Assembly (NCBI RefSeq): GCF_030345705.1
Contig: NZ_JAUASW010000001.1
Span: 1,426,001-1,490,000 of the forward strand
Direction of reading: 5' to 3'
Length of the DNA stretch: 64,000 nt
From: Pelomonas sp. SE-A7
GTDB lineage: Bacteria > Pseudomonadota > Gammaproteobacteria > Burkholderiales > Burkholderiaceae_C
The position numbers and the translations under genes are program-made. Shown here piece by piece: positions 39,447-48,592 of the stretch; the first letter of the stretch is position 1; each line of letters starts with the position of its first letter. The notes beneath the pieces were generated by a model. That model ran no database searches. It was not told where the DNA came from and saw only the letters and a list, made by a program, of their open reading frames with translations.

Positions 39447-40355
39447 TCAGGGCTTCGCGGCTCCCGCCGACAGGGACCAGACATAGGCGCCCAGCACATG
39501 GACCTGCTCGGGGCTCAGCCGCGCCTCATGGGCCGGCATCTGGTTGGTCTTGCCTTCATTGATCATGCGGACCACGGCGTCCTCGCCCCAGCCGTGCAGC
39601 CAGATCTTGTCGGTCAGGTTGGGAGCACCCAGGGCCGGGTTGCCCTTGCCGTCCATGCCATGGCACGCAGCGCAGGCCGTGAACTTGGACTTGCCGAGCT
39701 GGGCCGCAATCGAGTTGTGGGCGCTACCGGACAGACTCAGCACATAGTTGGCTAGATTCTTGACGTCTTGCGGCGTACCGACCGCTGCCGCCATCGGCGG
39801 CATCTGGCCTGTACGACCCTTGGCGATGGTCTGCTCGATGGCCTCCTGCGTGCCACCGTGCAGCCAGTCGTTGTCGGTCAGGTTCGGAAAACCCTTGCTG
39901 CCCTTGGCATCGGCACCATGGCAGCCGGCGCAGTTGTTGGCAAACAGCCGCTCGCCTATGCCCATGGCCTGCGGATCATTGGCCAGTTGCTCCGCCGTCT
40001 TGCCCTGGTACTGGGCATAGACCTTGGCCATGGCCTCGCGGGCCTTGAGCATCTCGTTGGCATGCTGGCCCTCGCTGGTCCAGCCAAGGCTGCCGGCCAT
40101 GGCACCCAGCCCAGGGTACAGGGCCAGATAGACGCCGGAGAACAGCACGGTCAGGACGAACAGGCCCATCCACCAGCGCGGCAGCGGGTTGTTCAGCTCG
40201 CGCAGGTCCTCGTCCCAGACATGGCCGGTGGTGTTGTCGCCGGCCATCACGCGGCGGCGCGCCGCGATCAGCAGCAGCACGATGCAGAGCACCAGGCCGA
40301 GCACGGTGGCGGCGGCGACGAAGGTCGACCAGCCGTCATTGATGAAGTCACTCAT
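39447..40355 (-). CDS. ccoP: cbb3 cytochrome c oxidase subunit CcoP (diheme)
   Basis: The 302-residue subunit has two N-terminal membrane segments (about residues 8-31 and 61-80) and two c-type heme sites: CAGCH at 142-146 and CAACH at 228-232. Each is followed by a Met ligand region such as GQMPPMA and NQMPAHE. It carries electrons from cytochrome c to CcoO. The start at 40355 overlaps the ccoQ stop by eight bases, fitting a translationally linked operon ccoN-O-Q-P. Confidence 0.97.
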   Translation of the reverse strand: MSDFINDGWSTFVAAATVLGLVLCIVLLLIAARRRVMAGDNTTGHVWDEDLRELNNPLPRWWMGLFVLTVLFSGVYLALYPGLGAMAGSLGWTSEGQHANEMLKAREAMAKVYAQYQGKTAEQLANDPQAMGIGERLFANNCAGCHGADAKGSKGFPNLTDNDWLHGGTQEAIEQTIAKGRTGQMPPMAAAVGTPQDVKNLANYVLSLSGSAHNSIAAQLGKSKFTACAACHGMDGKGNPALGAPNLTDKIWLHGWGEDAVVRMINEGKTNQMPAHEARLSPEQVHVLGAYVWSLSAGAAKP

Positions 40356-40524
40356 TCCTCACTCCTTGCCCCGACAGCGGGGCGGCGGATTCCTCGCCTT
40401 CTGCGAACGGCAGGGCGGCGGCGGCGCTGAAGTTGCGCGAGCGGCTGTAGGCCCAGACCACGATGGCGGCGAAGCAGGCCAGCGAGACCAGCGTCACCAG
40501 CACGCGCAAATGGTTGATATCCAT
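40348..40524 (-). CDS. ccoQ: cbb3 oxidase small subunit CcoQ
   Basis: A 58-residue protein, MDINHLRVLVTLVSLACF..., has one membrane helix (about residues 7-27), a basic YSRSRN motif after it and an acidic tail. This is the standard size and position of CcoQ between ccoO and ccoP. It stabilises the complex. It is easily overlooked because it is shorter than 60 codons. Confidence 0.92.
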   Translation of the reverse strand: MDINHLRVLVTLVSLACFAAIVVWAYSRSRNFSAAAALPFAEGEESAAPLSGQGVRNE

Positions 40525-40541
40525 GGCAGCGACTCCTTGAT

Positions 40542-41159
40542 TTACTTGACCGCAGTGCCGAGCACCTGCAGGTAGGCGATCACCGCTTCCAGCTCGGTCT
40601 TGCCCTTGACCGCCTCGGCGGCGCCGGCGACCTCGGCATCGCTGTAGGGCGCGCCCAGCGTACGCAGCACGCTCAGCTTCTTGCCCATATCGCTGGCATC
40701 CACCGGCTGGCTGGCCAGCCAGGGGTAGGCCGGCATGTTGGACTCGGGCACCAGGTCGCGCGGGTTGATCAGGTGCAGGCGATGCCATTCATCGCTGTAC
40801 TTGCCGCCCACGCGGTGCAGGTCCGGCCCGGTGCGCTTGCTGCCCCACTGGAACGGCCGGTCGTAGACGAACTCGCCGGCCACCGAGTAGTGGCCGTAGC
40901 GCAGCGTCTCGGCGCGGAAGGGCCGGATCATCTGCGAGTGGCAGTTGTAGCAACCCTCGCGCACATAGATGTCGCGGCCCGCGACCTGCAGCGCCGTGTA
41001 GGGCTTGAGGCCGGCAACGGGCTGCGTGGTGGAGCGCTGGAAGAACAGCGGAACGATCTCGACGATGCCGCCGACCACCACGGTCAGCAGCACCAGCACG
41101 ATCATCAGGAAGTTGTTGGTCTCGATCTTCTCGTGACCGGCCACATGTTGGCTTGCCAT
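40542..41159 (-). CDS. ccoO: cbb3 cytochrome c oxidase subunit CcoO (monoheme)
   Basis: The 205-residue subunit has one N-terminal membrane anchor (about residues 17-38) and the single heme c motif CYNCH (70-74) in REGCYNCHSQMIRPF. Downstream are the LINPRDLVPESNMPAYPWL and ALGAPYSDAEV blocks of CcoO. It passes electrons from CcoP to the CcoN catalytic subunit. It follows ccoN by 19 bases. Confidence 0.97.
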   Translation of the reverse strand: MASQHVAGHEKIETNNFLMIVLVLLTVVVGGIVEIVPLFFQRSTTQPVAGLKPYTALQVAGRDIYVREGCYNCHSQMIRPFRAETLRYGHYSVAGEFVYDRPFQWGSKRTGPDLHRVGGKYSDEWHRLHLINPRDLVPESNMPAYPWLASQPVDASDMGKKLSVLRTLGAPYSDAEVAGAAEAVKGKTELEAVIAYLQVLGTAVK

Positions 41160-41178
41160 CTTGCTTTCCTCCTTGGCT

Positions 41179-42618
41179 TCAGGCGTGGGCCGGCAAGAGC
41201 GGCACGGCCACCGGTTCGACCCTGCCGGCCTGCACGGTCTTGATCACGTTCCAGGCCATGATCAGCATGCCGCCGAGGTACAGCAGCCCGCCGCCCAGGC
41301 GCACCACATAGAACGGGAAGGTCGCCTTGACGCTCTCGACGAAGGTGTAGACCAGGGTGCCGTCCGGATTCACGGCGCGCCACATGAGGCCCTGCATCAC
41401 GCCGGCGATCCACATCGCGGCGATATAGAGAACGATGCCCAGCGTCGCCACCCAGAAGTGCAGCTCGATGGCGCGCTTGCTGAACATCTCGGTGCGGCCG
41501 TACATGCGCGGGATCAGGTGGTAAAGGCAGCCCATGGAGATCAGTCCGACCCAGCCGAGGGCGCCGCTGTGCACATGGCCCACGGTCCAGTCCGTGTAGT
41601 GCGAGAGCGCGTTGACCGTCTTGATCGACATCATCGGCCCCTCGAAGGTCGACATGCCGTAGAAGGACAGCGAGACGATCAGGAACTTCAGGATGGGGTC
41701 GTCACGCAGCTTGTGCCAGGCGCCCGACAGCGTCATCACGCCGTTGATCATGCCGCCCCAGCTGGGCGCCAGCAGCACCAGCGAGAACAGCATGCCAATG
41801 CTCTGCGCCCAGTCAGGCAGCGCGGTGTAGTGCAGGTGGTGCGGACCCGCCCACATATAGGTGAAGATCAGCGCCCAGAAGTGGACGATGGACAGGCGGT
41901 AGCTGTAGACCGGCCGGCCAGCCTGCTTGGGGATGTAGTAGTACATCATCCCGAGGAAGCCGGCGGTCAGGAAGAAGCCCACGGCGTTATGGCCGTACCA
42001 CCACTGCACCATCGCGTCCTGCACGCCGGCATAGGCCGAGTAGCTCTTGAACAGGCTCACCGGCAGCGCTGCGCTGTTGACCAGGTGCAGCAGAGCCACC
42101 GCGAGGATGAAGGCGCCGAAGAACCAGTTGGCCACGTAGATGTGGCGGATCTTGCGGGTACCCACGGTGCCGAAGAACACCACGGCGTAGCTGACCCAGA
42201 CGACCGTGATCAAGAGGTCGATCGGCCATTCCAGCTCGGCGTATTCCTTGCCGCTGGTGATGCCCAGCGGCAGCGAGATCGCCGCCGCCAGGATCACGAG
42301 CTGCCAGCCCCAGAAGGTGAACCAGGCCAGGCCGGGCGCGAACAGACGCGTCTGGCCGGTGCGCTGGACCACGTGGTACGAGGTCGCGAACAGCGCGCAG
42401 CCGCCAAAGGCGAAGATCACGGCATTGGTATGCAGCGGACGCAGCCGCCCGTAGCTCAGCCAGGAGATGCCTCCCAGCAGATCGGGCCAGGCCAGCTGCG
42501 CGGCGATCACCACGCCGACCAGCATGCCGACCACGCCCCAAAGCACGGCCGCCAGGGCAAAGGCGCGTACCGGGCCGTCCTCGTAACTGGTCCTTCCACC
42601 AGGCGCTGTTTGAACCAT
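41179..42618 (-). CDS. ccoN: cbb3 cytochrome c oxidase catalytic subunit CcoN
   Basis: The 479-residue polytopic subunit has about 12 membrane helices. The heme-binding region RPLHTNAVIFAFGG, the YGHNAVGFFLTAGFLGMMYYY copper/high-spin heme region and MYGRTEMFSKRAIELHFW near the end match CcoN. It reduces oxygen with high affinity and pumps protons. The ATG at 42618 follows AAAAGGAG. I looked for an FNR palindrome in the 55 bases upstream and found none of good quality. Confidence 0.97.
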   Translation of the reverse strand: MVQTAPGGRTSYEDGPVRAFALAAVLWGVVGMLVGVVIAAQLAWPDLLGGISWLSYGRLRPLHTNAVIFAFGGCALFATSYHVVQRTGQTRLFAPGLAWFTFWGWQLVILAAAISLPLGITSGKEYAELEWPIDLLITVVWVSYAVVFFGTVGTRKIRHIYVANWFFGAFILAVALLHLVNSAALPVSLFKSYSAYAGVQDAMVQWWYGHNAVGFFLTAGFLGMMYYYIPKQAGRPVYSYRLSIVHFWALIFTYMWAGPHHLHYTALPDWAQSIGMLFSLVLLAPSWGGMINGVMTLSGAWHKLRDDPILKFLIVSLSFYGMSTFEGPMMSIKTVNALSHYTDWTVGHVHSGALGWVGLISMGCLYHLIPRMYGRTEMFSKRAIELHFWVATLGIVLYIAAMWIAGVMQGLMWRAVNPDGTLVYTFVESVKATFPFYVVRLGGGLLYLGGMLIMAWNVIKTVQAGRVEPVAVPLLPAHA

Positions 42619-42673
42619 CGCCTACTCCTTTTCAGTCATTGCGCTTGAATGAAAAGGATTGTTCGGCGCTGCC

Positions 42674-42844
42674 TCAGCCGGCTCCTTGATCGCCATCAAC
42701 CGAAGGCAACTCGGGCTCCAGAATCCGCTCCCCCTCGCGCTCCAGATCCTCCAGCTGGCCGCTGTTGAGCGCCCAGCCGAACAGGCCGACCAGCATCAGC
42801 ACCAGCAGCACCGACAGGGGGACGAGCAGATAAAGCGACTCCAT
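42674..42844 (-). CDS. ccoS: CcoS, cbb3 oxidase maturation protein
   Basis: The frame from the ATG at 42844 to the TGA at 42674 codes for 56 residues: MESLYLLVPLSVLLVLMLVGLFGWALNSGQLEDL..., the CcoS signature of one membrane helix followed by a W-A-x-x-SGQLEDLEREGERIL tail. CcoS is needed for inserting the heme and copper of CcoN. It lies seven bases after the ccoI stop and 55 bases before ccoN. It is too short for most automatic ORF lists. Confidence 0.93.
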   Translation of the reverse strand: MESLYLLVPLSVLLVLMLVGLFGWALNSGQLEDLEREGERILEPELPSVDGDQGAG

Positions 42845-42851
42845 CTCGGGC

Positions 42852-45074
42852 CTAGCGATTCAACCGCAGCGCGTTGGCCACGACCAGCAGCGAGCTGAGC
42901 GCCATGCCGAGGCCGGCGGCCCAGGGCGGCAGCAGGCCGGCCAACGCCAGCGGCACGCAGGCCAGGTTGTAGAGCGCGGCCCAGGCCAGGTTCTGCTTGA
43001 CGATGCGGCGCATCGCCAGGGCCAAGGCGCGGGCGCGCGGCAATTCCGCCAGCCGATTGACCAGCAGCACGCCGTCGGCCTGCGCTCGCGCCAGCATGGC
43101 GCCCTCGGCCATCACGATGCTGGCATCGGCCCGCGCCAGCACCGGCGCATCGTTGATCCCGTCGCCGACCATCAGGACCTTGCGTCCGGCCGCCTGCAGC
43201 TCGGCCACGACGGCCAGCTTGCGTTCGGGACTGGCACCTGCGATGCAACGCTGCACGCCGGCGGCTGCGGCCACACGGTCGGCGCGCGCCGGCGAATCGC
43301 CGGACAACAGCAGGCTGTCCAGCCCGGCCTCATGCCAGGCCGCCAGCGCGGCAGCGGCGTCAGCTCGCATCCGTTCGTCGAACAGGAACCAGAGCAAGAC
43401 CCGACCCTCGCAGCCGAAGGCCAGCTGGGCCAGGCCCTGCGACGGGTCCACGCCCTGCCCTACCCAGGCCTGTGAGCCGAGGCGCCAGCTGCGACCATCC
43501 GCGTCCATGGCTTCCAGGCCCTGGCCGGCTTGCTCGCGGACGTCGCGCCAATCGAACGTCGTCTCGGGGCAAGCCCGGCGCAGCGCCTGCGAAAGCGGAT
43601 GGCGCGACTGGGCCGCCAGCGCCGCCGCCATCGCCGGCAGGCCGGGATTGGCACCGGGAGCCAGCCAGTGCCGACCCAGAACCAGCTGGCCCTCGGTCAG
43701 GGTGCCGGTCTTGTCGAGCACCAGAAGATCGACCTCGGCCAGCGTCTCCAGCAGCTCCGCGCGTCGCAGCAGCAGCCCTCGCCGTGCCAGGGCCGCGGTC
43801 GCCGCCACGCGGGCCGCCGGTGCCGCCAGCGACAGCGCACAGGGACAGGTCACGATCAGGACCGAGACCGCCACCCAGACCGCTCGCGATGGATCCCACC
43901 AAGACCACCAGGCCGCCGCACCTGCCGCAAGCAGCAGCACGGTCCACAGGAAGGGCCTGGCCATGCGCTCGGCGAACGCGAGGCTGCCGGGTCGCTGGAC
44001 CAGGGCTTCACGCATCAGTCGGACTATGGCCTCGTAGCGGGTGTCGCCACCTACCCGCTCCACCCGCACCAGCAGCGGCGCATCGAGGTTGAGACTGCCT
44101 GCCACCACCTCGTCGCCCATCGCCTTGGCCACCGGCAACGACTCGCCACTCAGCAGGGCTTCGTTGACCGCACTGTGGCCGCTCTGCACGCGACCATCGG
44201 CCGCAAAGGCCTGGCCGGCAGCCACTCGCAGAAGGTCACCGACGCGCAGGCGGCTGGGGTGGACCTGCTCGCTGCGGCCTTGCTCGTCGATGCGCTCGGC
44301 CAACTCCGGCAGGGCCTGCACCGACTGCTCCAGCTGCTCGGCCGCCTTGTGCCGCCAGCGCAGCTCCAGGTAGCGGCCCGCCAGCAGGAAGCTGACGAAC
44401 ATGGTCAGGGAATCGAAATAGACCTCGTGGCCGAACAGGCCGCCGGGATCGAAGCTGGCGGCGCTGCTGGCGACAAAGGCGACGACCAGACCCAGCACCA
44501 CGGGCACGTCCATGCCCAGTTGCCGACTGCGCAATTGCAGCCAGGCGGACTTGAAGAACGGCGAGGCCGAGAACATCAGCACCGGCAGGCTCAGAACCCA
44601 CTGGCCCCATTGCAGCAGTCGCTGCTGGTCGGGCGCCATCTCGCCCGGCGCCGCCACGTAGACCGGCGTGGCCAGCATCATCACCTGCATCATCATGAAG
44701 CCGGCAACGAACAGCCGCCACAGCGCCTGGCGCTGTTCGCGCTGGCGCAGCCGGCGGGCCTCGGCGGCCACGTCGGGTACGGCACCGTAGCCGGCGTGTT
44801 CCACTGCGGCGACCAGGTCTGCCAGTCGCGCCTGCTCGGGCCGCCAGCGCAGCTTGAGCCTCGAGGCCGCGGCATGGACCGAGGCGCCGGTCACGCCCGG
44901 CTGGGCCAGCAAGGCTCGCTCGATGATGCCGGCACAGGCGGCGCAATGCAGGCCCGACAACTGCAGGGCTGATACGGCATCGCCGCCCTCCCAGCTGGTG
45001 AACGGGGCGAGCAGCGCCGGGTCGTCGACCGCGATGCTGGCTGGATTGGAAAGAGGCAGGGCGCTGGTGCTCAT
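42852..45074 (-). CDS. ccoI: CcoI/FixI copper P1B-type ATPase
   Basis: The ATG at 45074 gives 740 residues. The N-terminal metal-binding domain has CAAC (Cys44, Cys47 in LHCAACAG). Membrane segments surround VTCPCALSLAAPAA (the CPC metal site), then the phosphorylation site DKTGTLTEG and the hinge MVGDGINDAPVLARA. It transports copper for the cbb3 oxidase and is first in the cco operon, just ahead of ccoS. The 60 bases separating it from the divergent DUF192 gene must hold both promoters. Confidence 0.96.
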   Translation of the reverse strand: MSTSALPLSNPASIAVDDPALLAPFTSWEGGDAVSALQLSGLHCAACAGIIERALLAQPGVTGASVHAAASRLKLRWRPEQARLADLVAAVEHAGYGAVPDVAAEARRLRQREQRQALWRLFVAGFMMMQVMMLATPVYVAAPGEMAPDQQRLLQWGQWVLSLPVLMFSASPFFKSAWLQLRSRQLGMDVPVVLGLVVAFVASSAASFDPGGLFGHEVYFDSLTMFVSFLLAGRYLELRWRHKAAEQLEQSVQALPELAERIDEQGRSEQVHPSRLRVGDLLRVAAGQAFAADGRVQSGHSAVNEALLSGESLPVAKAMGDEVVAGSLNLDAPLLVRVERVGGDTRYEAIVRLMREALVQRPGSLAFAERMARPFLWTVLLLAAGAAAWWSWWDPSRAVWVAVSVLIVTCPCALSLAAPAARVAATAALARRGLLLRRAELLETLAEVDLLVLDKTGTLTEGQLVLGRHWLAPGANPGLPAMAAALAAQSRHPLSQALRRACPETTFDWRDVREQAGQGLEAMDADGRSWRLGSQAWVGQGVDPSQGLAQLAFGCEGRVLLWFLFDERMRADAAAALAAWHEAGLDSLLLSGDSPARADRVAAAAGVQRCIAGASPERKLAVVAELQAAGRKVLMVGDGINDAPVLARADASIVMAEGAMLARAQADGVLLVNRLAELPRARALALAMRRIVKQNLAWAALYNLACVPLALAGLLPPWAAGLGMALSSLLVVANALRLNR

Positions 45075-45134
45075 GGGTGCTGCAGCGACCTCGCGCTGCC
45101 GCCCCATAATCTATACACACTGCCTCAAGACGAC

Positions 45135-45587
45135 ATGACTCAAATCAAGTTCAAGGCGCTTGCCGCCCTGCTGCTGAGCCTGGCCGCCGGCCTGGGCGTA
45201 GCCCAGGACCATGCCCAGCAGCTGCCGAGCATCCAGCTCGGCGCCGGCATGCACCTGATCCAGGCCGAGGTAGCCCAGACCGACGAGCAGCGCGCTATCG
45301 GCCTGATGCACCGGCCCAGCATGCCCGCCAACAACGGCATGCTGTTCATCTTCGACCAGCCGCAGCCGCAATGCTTCTGGATGAAGAACACCTTGCTGCC
45401 GCTGTCCATCGCCTTCATCGCCGACGACGGCACGGTGGTCAACATCGAGGAAATGAAGCCGCAGACACTGGACTCCCATTGCTCGCTCAAGCCGGTGCGC
45501 TATGCGCTGGAGATGAACACCGGCTGGTTCGCCAAGAAGGGCATCAAGCCCGGCAGCAAGCTGCGCGGCAAACCTTGGTCGCAATAA
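45135..45587 (+). CDS. DUF192 secreted protein
   Basis: The 150-residue protein has a signal peptide ending GVAQ (about residue 24) and a DUF192 domain: VAQTDEQRAIGLMHRPSMPANNGMLFIFDQPQPQCFWMKNTLLPLSIAFI, then ALEMNTGWFAKKGIKPGSKL. The family fold is a small beta barrel whose role is unresolved. It is divergent from ccoI and is followed by a strong terminator. Confidence 0.9.
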   Translation: MTQIKFKALAALLLSLAAGLGVAQDHAQQLPSIQLGAGMHLIQAEVAQTDEQRAIGLMHRPSMPANNGMLFIFDQPQPQCFWMKNTLLPLSIAFIADDGTVVNIEEMKPQTLDSHCSLKPVRYALEMNTGWFAKKGIKPGSKLRGKPWSQ

Positions 45588-45593
45588 ATAAGC

Positions 45594-45625
45594 AAAAAGC
45601 CGGCACGAAGCCGGCTTTCTTTTTG
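45594..45625. terminator. Bidirectional terminator between DUF192 and sodB
   Basis: AAAGCCGG and CCGGCTTT pair across a 7-base loop with A-rich and T-rich flanks (TCTTTTT on the plus strand), nine bases after the DUF192 stop and 11 before the sodB stop. Confidence 0.85.
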
Positions 45626-45636
45626 GCGGGGCCAGA

Positions 45637-46218
45637 TCAGGCGTAGTTGGCCTGAGCGAACTCCCAGTTCACCAGGTTCGAGAGGAAGGTCTCGACGAAC
45701 TTCTGGCGCTGGTTGCGGTAGTCGATGTAGTAGGCGTGTTCCCAGACGTCGACGGTCAGCAGGGCCTTGTCAGCGGTGGTCAGCGGCGTGCCGGCGGCGC
45801 CGGTGTTGACGATGTCGACCGAGCCATCGGCCTTCTTGACCAGCCAGGTCCAGCCCGAACCGAAGTTGCCGACGGCGCTCTTCACAAAGGCTTCCTTGAA
45901 GGCATCGTAGCTGCCCCACTTGGCATTGATCGCGTCAGCCAGCGCGCCCGTCGGAGCGCCGCCGCCGGCCGGCTTCATGCAGTTCCAGAAGAAAGTGTGG
46001 TTCCAGATCTGGGCGGCGTTGTTGTAGATGCCGCCGCTGGAGGTCTTGACGATCTCTTCCAGCGTCTTGCTTTCGAACTCGGTGCCCTTCTGCAGGTTGT
46101 TCAGGTTCACCACATAGGCGTTGTGATGCTTGCCGTGGTGGAACTCCAGCGTCTCGGCGCTGTAGTGAGGGGCCAGGGCGTCCTTGGCATAAGGCAGTGC
46201 GGGCAGGGTGTGTTCCAT
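45637..46218 (-). CDS. sodB: Iron superoxide dismutase
   Basis: The 193-residue cytoplasmic enzyme matches Fe-type SOD: LPYAKDALAPHYSAETLEFHHGKHHNAYVVNLN (metal His residues), AAQIWNHTFFWNCM, GSGWTWLVK, and the C-terminal DVWEHAYYIDYRNQRQKFVETF with Asp and His ligands. It removes superoxide formed by respiration, close to the terminal-oxidase genes. The TACAAT in 46254-46259 (minus strand) is a possible -10. Confidence 0.96.
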   Translation of the reverse strand: MEHTLPALPYAKDALAPHYSAETLEFHHGKHHNAYVVNLNNLQKGTEFESKTLEEIVKTSSGGIYNNAAQIWNHTFFWNCMKPAGGGAPTGALADAINAKWGSYDAFKEAFVKSAVGNFGSGWTWLVKKADGSVDIVNTGAAGTPLTTADKALLTVDVWEHAYYIDYRNQRQKFVETFLSNLVNWEFAQANYA

Positions 46219-46270
46219 GTCTGTTCCTTCTAATGGGAGGGTGAGGCGGCGACGATTGTAGGCAGCTTGC

Positions 46271-47575
46271 TCAAGACCCTACAGCAGGCTTGAGCCGTGT
46301 GGACAGCACCTGCAGCTCGGCCTCGCCATCGGCCAGCACCGCCCTGACCTGCTGGGCCGGCTGCAGTTGCTCGACCGAGGTCAATGCGCCGCCCGAGCCG
46401 TCGTCCAGCCAGGCGTAGCCGCGGGCCAGCACGCGGGCCGGATCGAGCGCCGAAAGCCGTGCGGCCAGCGCATCCAAGCGCAGCGCGCCGGCCTGGAACT
46501 GTGAAGGCAATGCGCGCTGGCGGCGTGCCTCCAGCATGTCCAGGCGCTGCGAGCGGATCTGCTGCTGGTTCGGCAAGACCTGGCCCCAGCGCTGGGCCAG
46601 CAGGTCAAGCCGGCGGCGCTGCTGGGCGAGGGCCTGGCCGGGGCGGGCGAGGCGCAGACCGGCACGGTCCAGGCGCTGGGCTGCGGCATCAACGCGCTGC
46701 TGCATGCGGCGCTGCAGCGAGCGCGCCAGGCCGGCCAGCTCGGCCAGGCAGGTGTCGCGCTCGGGCGCCGCCAGCTCGGCAGCGGCGGTCGGCGTGGGTG
46801 CACGAAGGTCGGCCGCCAGATCGCAGAGCGTGACGTCGGTCTCGTGGCCGACACCACAGACCATCGGCAGGACGGAGTGGGCCACGGCGCGCACCAGGCG
46901 TTCGTCGTTGAAGGCCCAGAGGTCTTCCATCGAACCGCCGCCGCGGCACAGGATCAGCGCATCGACCTCGGCGCGTTCATTGGCCGTGCGCAAAGCTTTG
47001 ATCAGTGCGGCCGGCGCCTCTGCGCCCTGCACGGGGCTGGGATAGATCACGACCTCGACATGCGGCGCCCGCCGCGCCAGGGCCGTCAGCACGTCATGCA
47101 GGGCAGCCCCGGCGGTCGAGGTGATCACGCCCAAGCGCTTGGGAAAGCTCGGCAGGTCGCGCTTGCGACCCGCATCGAACAGGCCTTCGGCTTCCAGCTG
47201 GGCCTTGAGCCGCAGGAACTGCTCGAACAGGGCGCCCGCTCCGGCCTGCCGCATGGACTCGGCCACGAACTGAAGCTCGCCGCGAGGCTCATACAGCGCA
47301 AGGCGGCCCCGCAGCTCGACCAGTTGGCCGTCCCGGGGCGCAAAGCCCAGCATGCTGGCGGCCCGGCGGAACAGGGCGCAGCGGATCAGCGCATTGCCCT
47401 CGGCGTCCTTGAGGCTGAAGTAGCAGTGGCCGCTGGCCGCACGGGTGAAACCGGAGATCTCGCCCTGCAGCGTGACCACGGAGAAGCGGGCCTGGAGGCT
47501 GTCGGACACCGCCGCCAGCAGACCGGCCACGCTCCAGACAACGCGTGTTGGCGCGCCTTTGAAGGGCTCAATCAT
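46271..47575 (-). CDS. xseA: Exodeoxyribonuclease VII large subunit
   Basis: The ATG at 47575 gives 434 residues. The N-terminal OB-fold reads VVWSVAGLLAAVSDSLQARFSVVTLQGEISGF, and the catalytic part includes GVITSTAGAALHDVLTAL, VEVVIYPSPVQGAEAPAALI, LILCRGGGSMEDLWAFNDERLVRAV and GVGHETDVTLCDLAADLRAPTPTAAAEL. A long helical domain follows. With XseB it degrades single-stranded DNA. It lies 53 bases upstream of sodB on the same strand. Confidence 0.95.
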   Translation of the reverse strand: MIEPFKGAPTRVVWSVAGLLAAVSDSLQARFSVVTLQGEISGFTRAASGHCYFSLKDAEGNALIRCALFRRAASMLGFAPRDGQLVELRGRLALYEPRGELQFVAESMRQAGAGALFEQFLRLKAQLEAEGLFDAGRKRDLPSFPKRLGVITSTAGAALHDVLTALARRAPHVEVVIYPSPVQGAEAPAALIKALRTANERAEVDALILCRGGGSMEDLWAFNDERLVRAVAHSVLPMVCGVGHETDVTLCDLAADLRAPTPTAAAELAAPERDTCLAELAGLARSLQRRMQQRVDAAAQRLDRAGLRLARPGQALAQQRRRLDLLAQRWGQVLPNQQQIRSQRLDMLEARRQRALPSQFQAGALRLDALAARLSALDPARVLARGYAWLDDGSGGALTSVEQLQPAQQVRAVLADGEAELQVLSTRLKPAVGS

Positions 47576-47929
47576 GCGCAAAGCCAGGATTGGCGCGGGT
47601 CCAGAACTCCACAGCCGCGCCAATGCTGGGCTGGCGGGCCATGACCATGGTCACGGGCCTGTCACAACGCGATAACTGCTTGAATCTCAAGACCTTTTTC
47701 CTGCTCAAGAATGAGGCATTCTGTTCCGGGCCGCATGGTTGCGCGTTGGGCGCGATCTGTGCCGGCAGTTGCCCACAAAGTTATCCACAGCCGCGGTGGA
47801 TTGTTGCAAGTGGCGCCCCGCGAAGCCCCGACAACCCCGAGAAGAGCGGCCGCGGCTTGGGGCCATAATCGCGCGCTGTGCGCCGACACCCGTCTGGCGC
47901 CTCGCTTGCCAAGCCTCGGAGGGACGCCC
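47576..47929. other. 354-bp divergent intergenic region between xseA and exbB
   Basis: No coding sequence is convincing here. It holds two DnaA-box-like 9-mers (47769-47789), a small hairpin AGAATG-AGG-CATTCT near 47709-47723, and CATAAT at 47864-47869 as a weak -10 for the exbB transcript. An open plus-strand frame extends upstream of exbB to 47711, but GGAGG just before the TTG at 47930 marks the true start. Confidence 0.5.
47769..47789 (+). promoter_or_regulatory. Tandem DnaA-box-like 9-mers
   Basis: TTATCCACA at 47781-47789 is a perfect DnaA box. TTGCCCACA at 47769-47777, two mismatches from consensus, precedes it with three bases between, so the two repeat every 12 bp. They lie between xseA and the exbB-lpxK operon. 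Confidence 0.5.
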
Positions 47930-48589
47930 TTGTTTTCGATCATACAAGCCGCCGGCTGGCCGATCTGGCCGCTTCTGCTCTGCTCGGTCGTCGCGCTGGC
48001 CCTGGTCATCGAAAGGATGTCCAGCCTGCGCCGCAAGCGCGTCGCACCGCCGCGGCTGCTCGACGAGGTGATGAGCGTCACCTCCCACAGCCTGCCCAGC
48101 GCCGACGTGGTCGAGAAGCTGGCCGACAACTCCCTGCTCGGCGAAGTGCTGGCCAGCGGACTGCGGGCCGTGATCGTTGAGCCGCGCATCACCGAACCCA
48201 AGCTGCGCCAGGTCTTCGAGCTGGCCGGCCGCAGCGCCATCCACCAGCTGGAGCGTTACCTGAACACGCTGGGCACCATCGCCACGGCCGCCCCACTGCT
48301 GGGCCTGCTGGGCACGGTGGTCGGCATGATCGAGATCTTCGGCAGTCAGAGCCCCACCGGCGGCAACCCGGCCCAGCTGGCCCATGGCATCTCGATCGCG
48401 CTCTACAACACCGCCTTCGGCCTGATCATCGCCATCCCCTCGCTGATGTTCTATCGCTACTTCCGCGGCCAAGTCGAGGAGCTGATCCTGGAGCTGGAGC
48501 AGTCCAGTGACCGCATGCTGGGCCACCTGATGCGCTTCTCGATCCAGCAGCCGCCGGCAGCGGCCAACGGCAACAGCAGCAAGGTCTGA
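47930..48589 (+). CDS. ExbB/TolQ/MotA-type proton channel protein
   Basis: The TTG at 47930 is the start because GGAGGGACGCCC precedes it; the product has 219 residues. The TolQ/ExbB features are an N-terminal membrane helix (about residues 10-28), and the pair around ATAAPLLGLLGTVVGMIEIF and GISIALYNTAFGLIIAIPSLMFY, which lines the proton path. It forms the inner-membrane motor with the following ExbD protein. No tonB or tolA is adjacent here; instead lpxK, Trm112, kdsB and adk follow. Confidence 0.9.
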   Translation: MFSIIQAAGWPIWPLLLCSVVALALVIERMSSLRRKRVAPPRLLDEVMSVTSHSLPSADVVEKLADNSLLGEVLASGLRAVIVEPRITEPKLRQVFELAGRSAIHQLERYLNTLGTIATAAPLLGLLGTVVGMIEIFGSQSPTGGNPAQLAHGISIALYNTAFGLIIAIPSLMFYRYFRGQVEELILELEQSSDRMLGHLMRFSIQQPPAAANGNSSKV

Positions 48590-48592
48590 GCC

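Noticed and set aside
42619..42673. Possible FNR site before ccoN
   Set aside because: The region reads TTCATTCAAGCGCAATGACT, which has no half-site matching TTGAT...ATCAA well. If FNR controls cco, the site must be elsewhere, such as upstream of ccoI.
45075..45160. FNR-like TTGATTTGAGTCAT on the minus strand near the ccoI/DUF192 divergence
   Set aside because: Only one good half-site, and it lies inside the DUF192 coding start, so the support is too weak to call.
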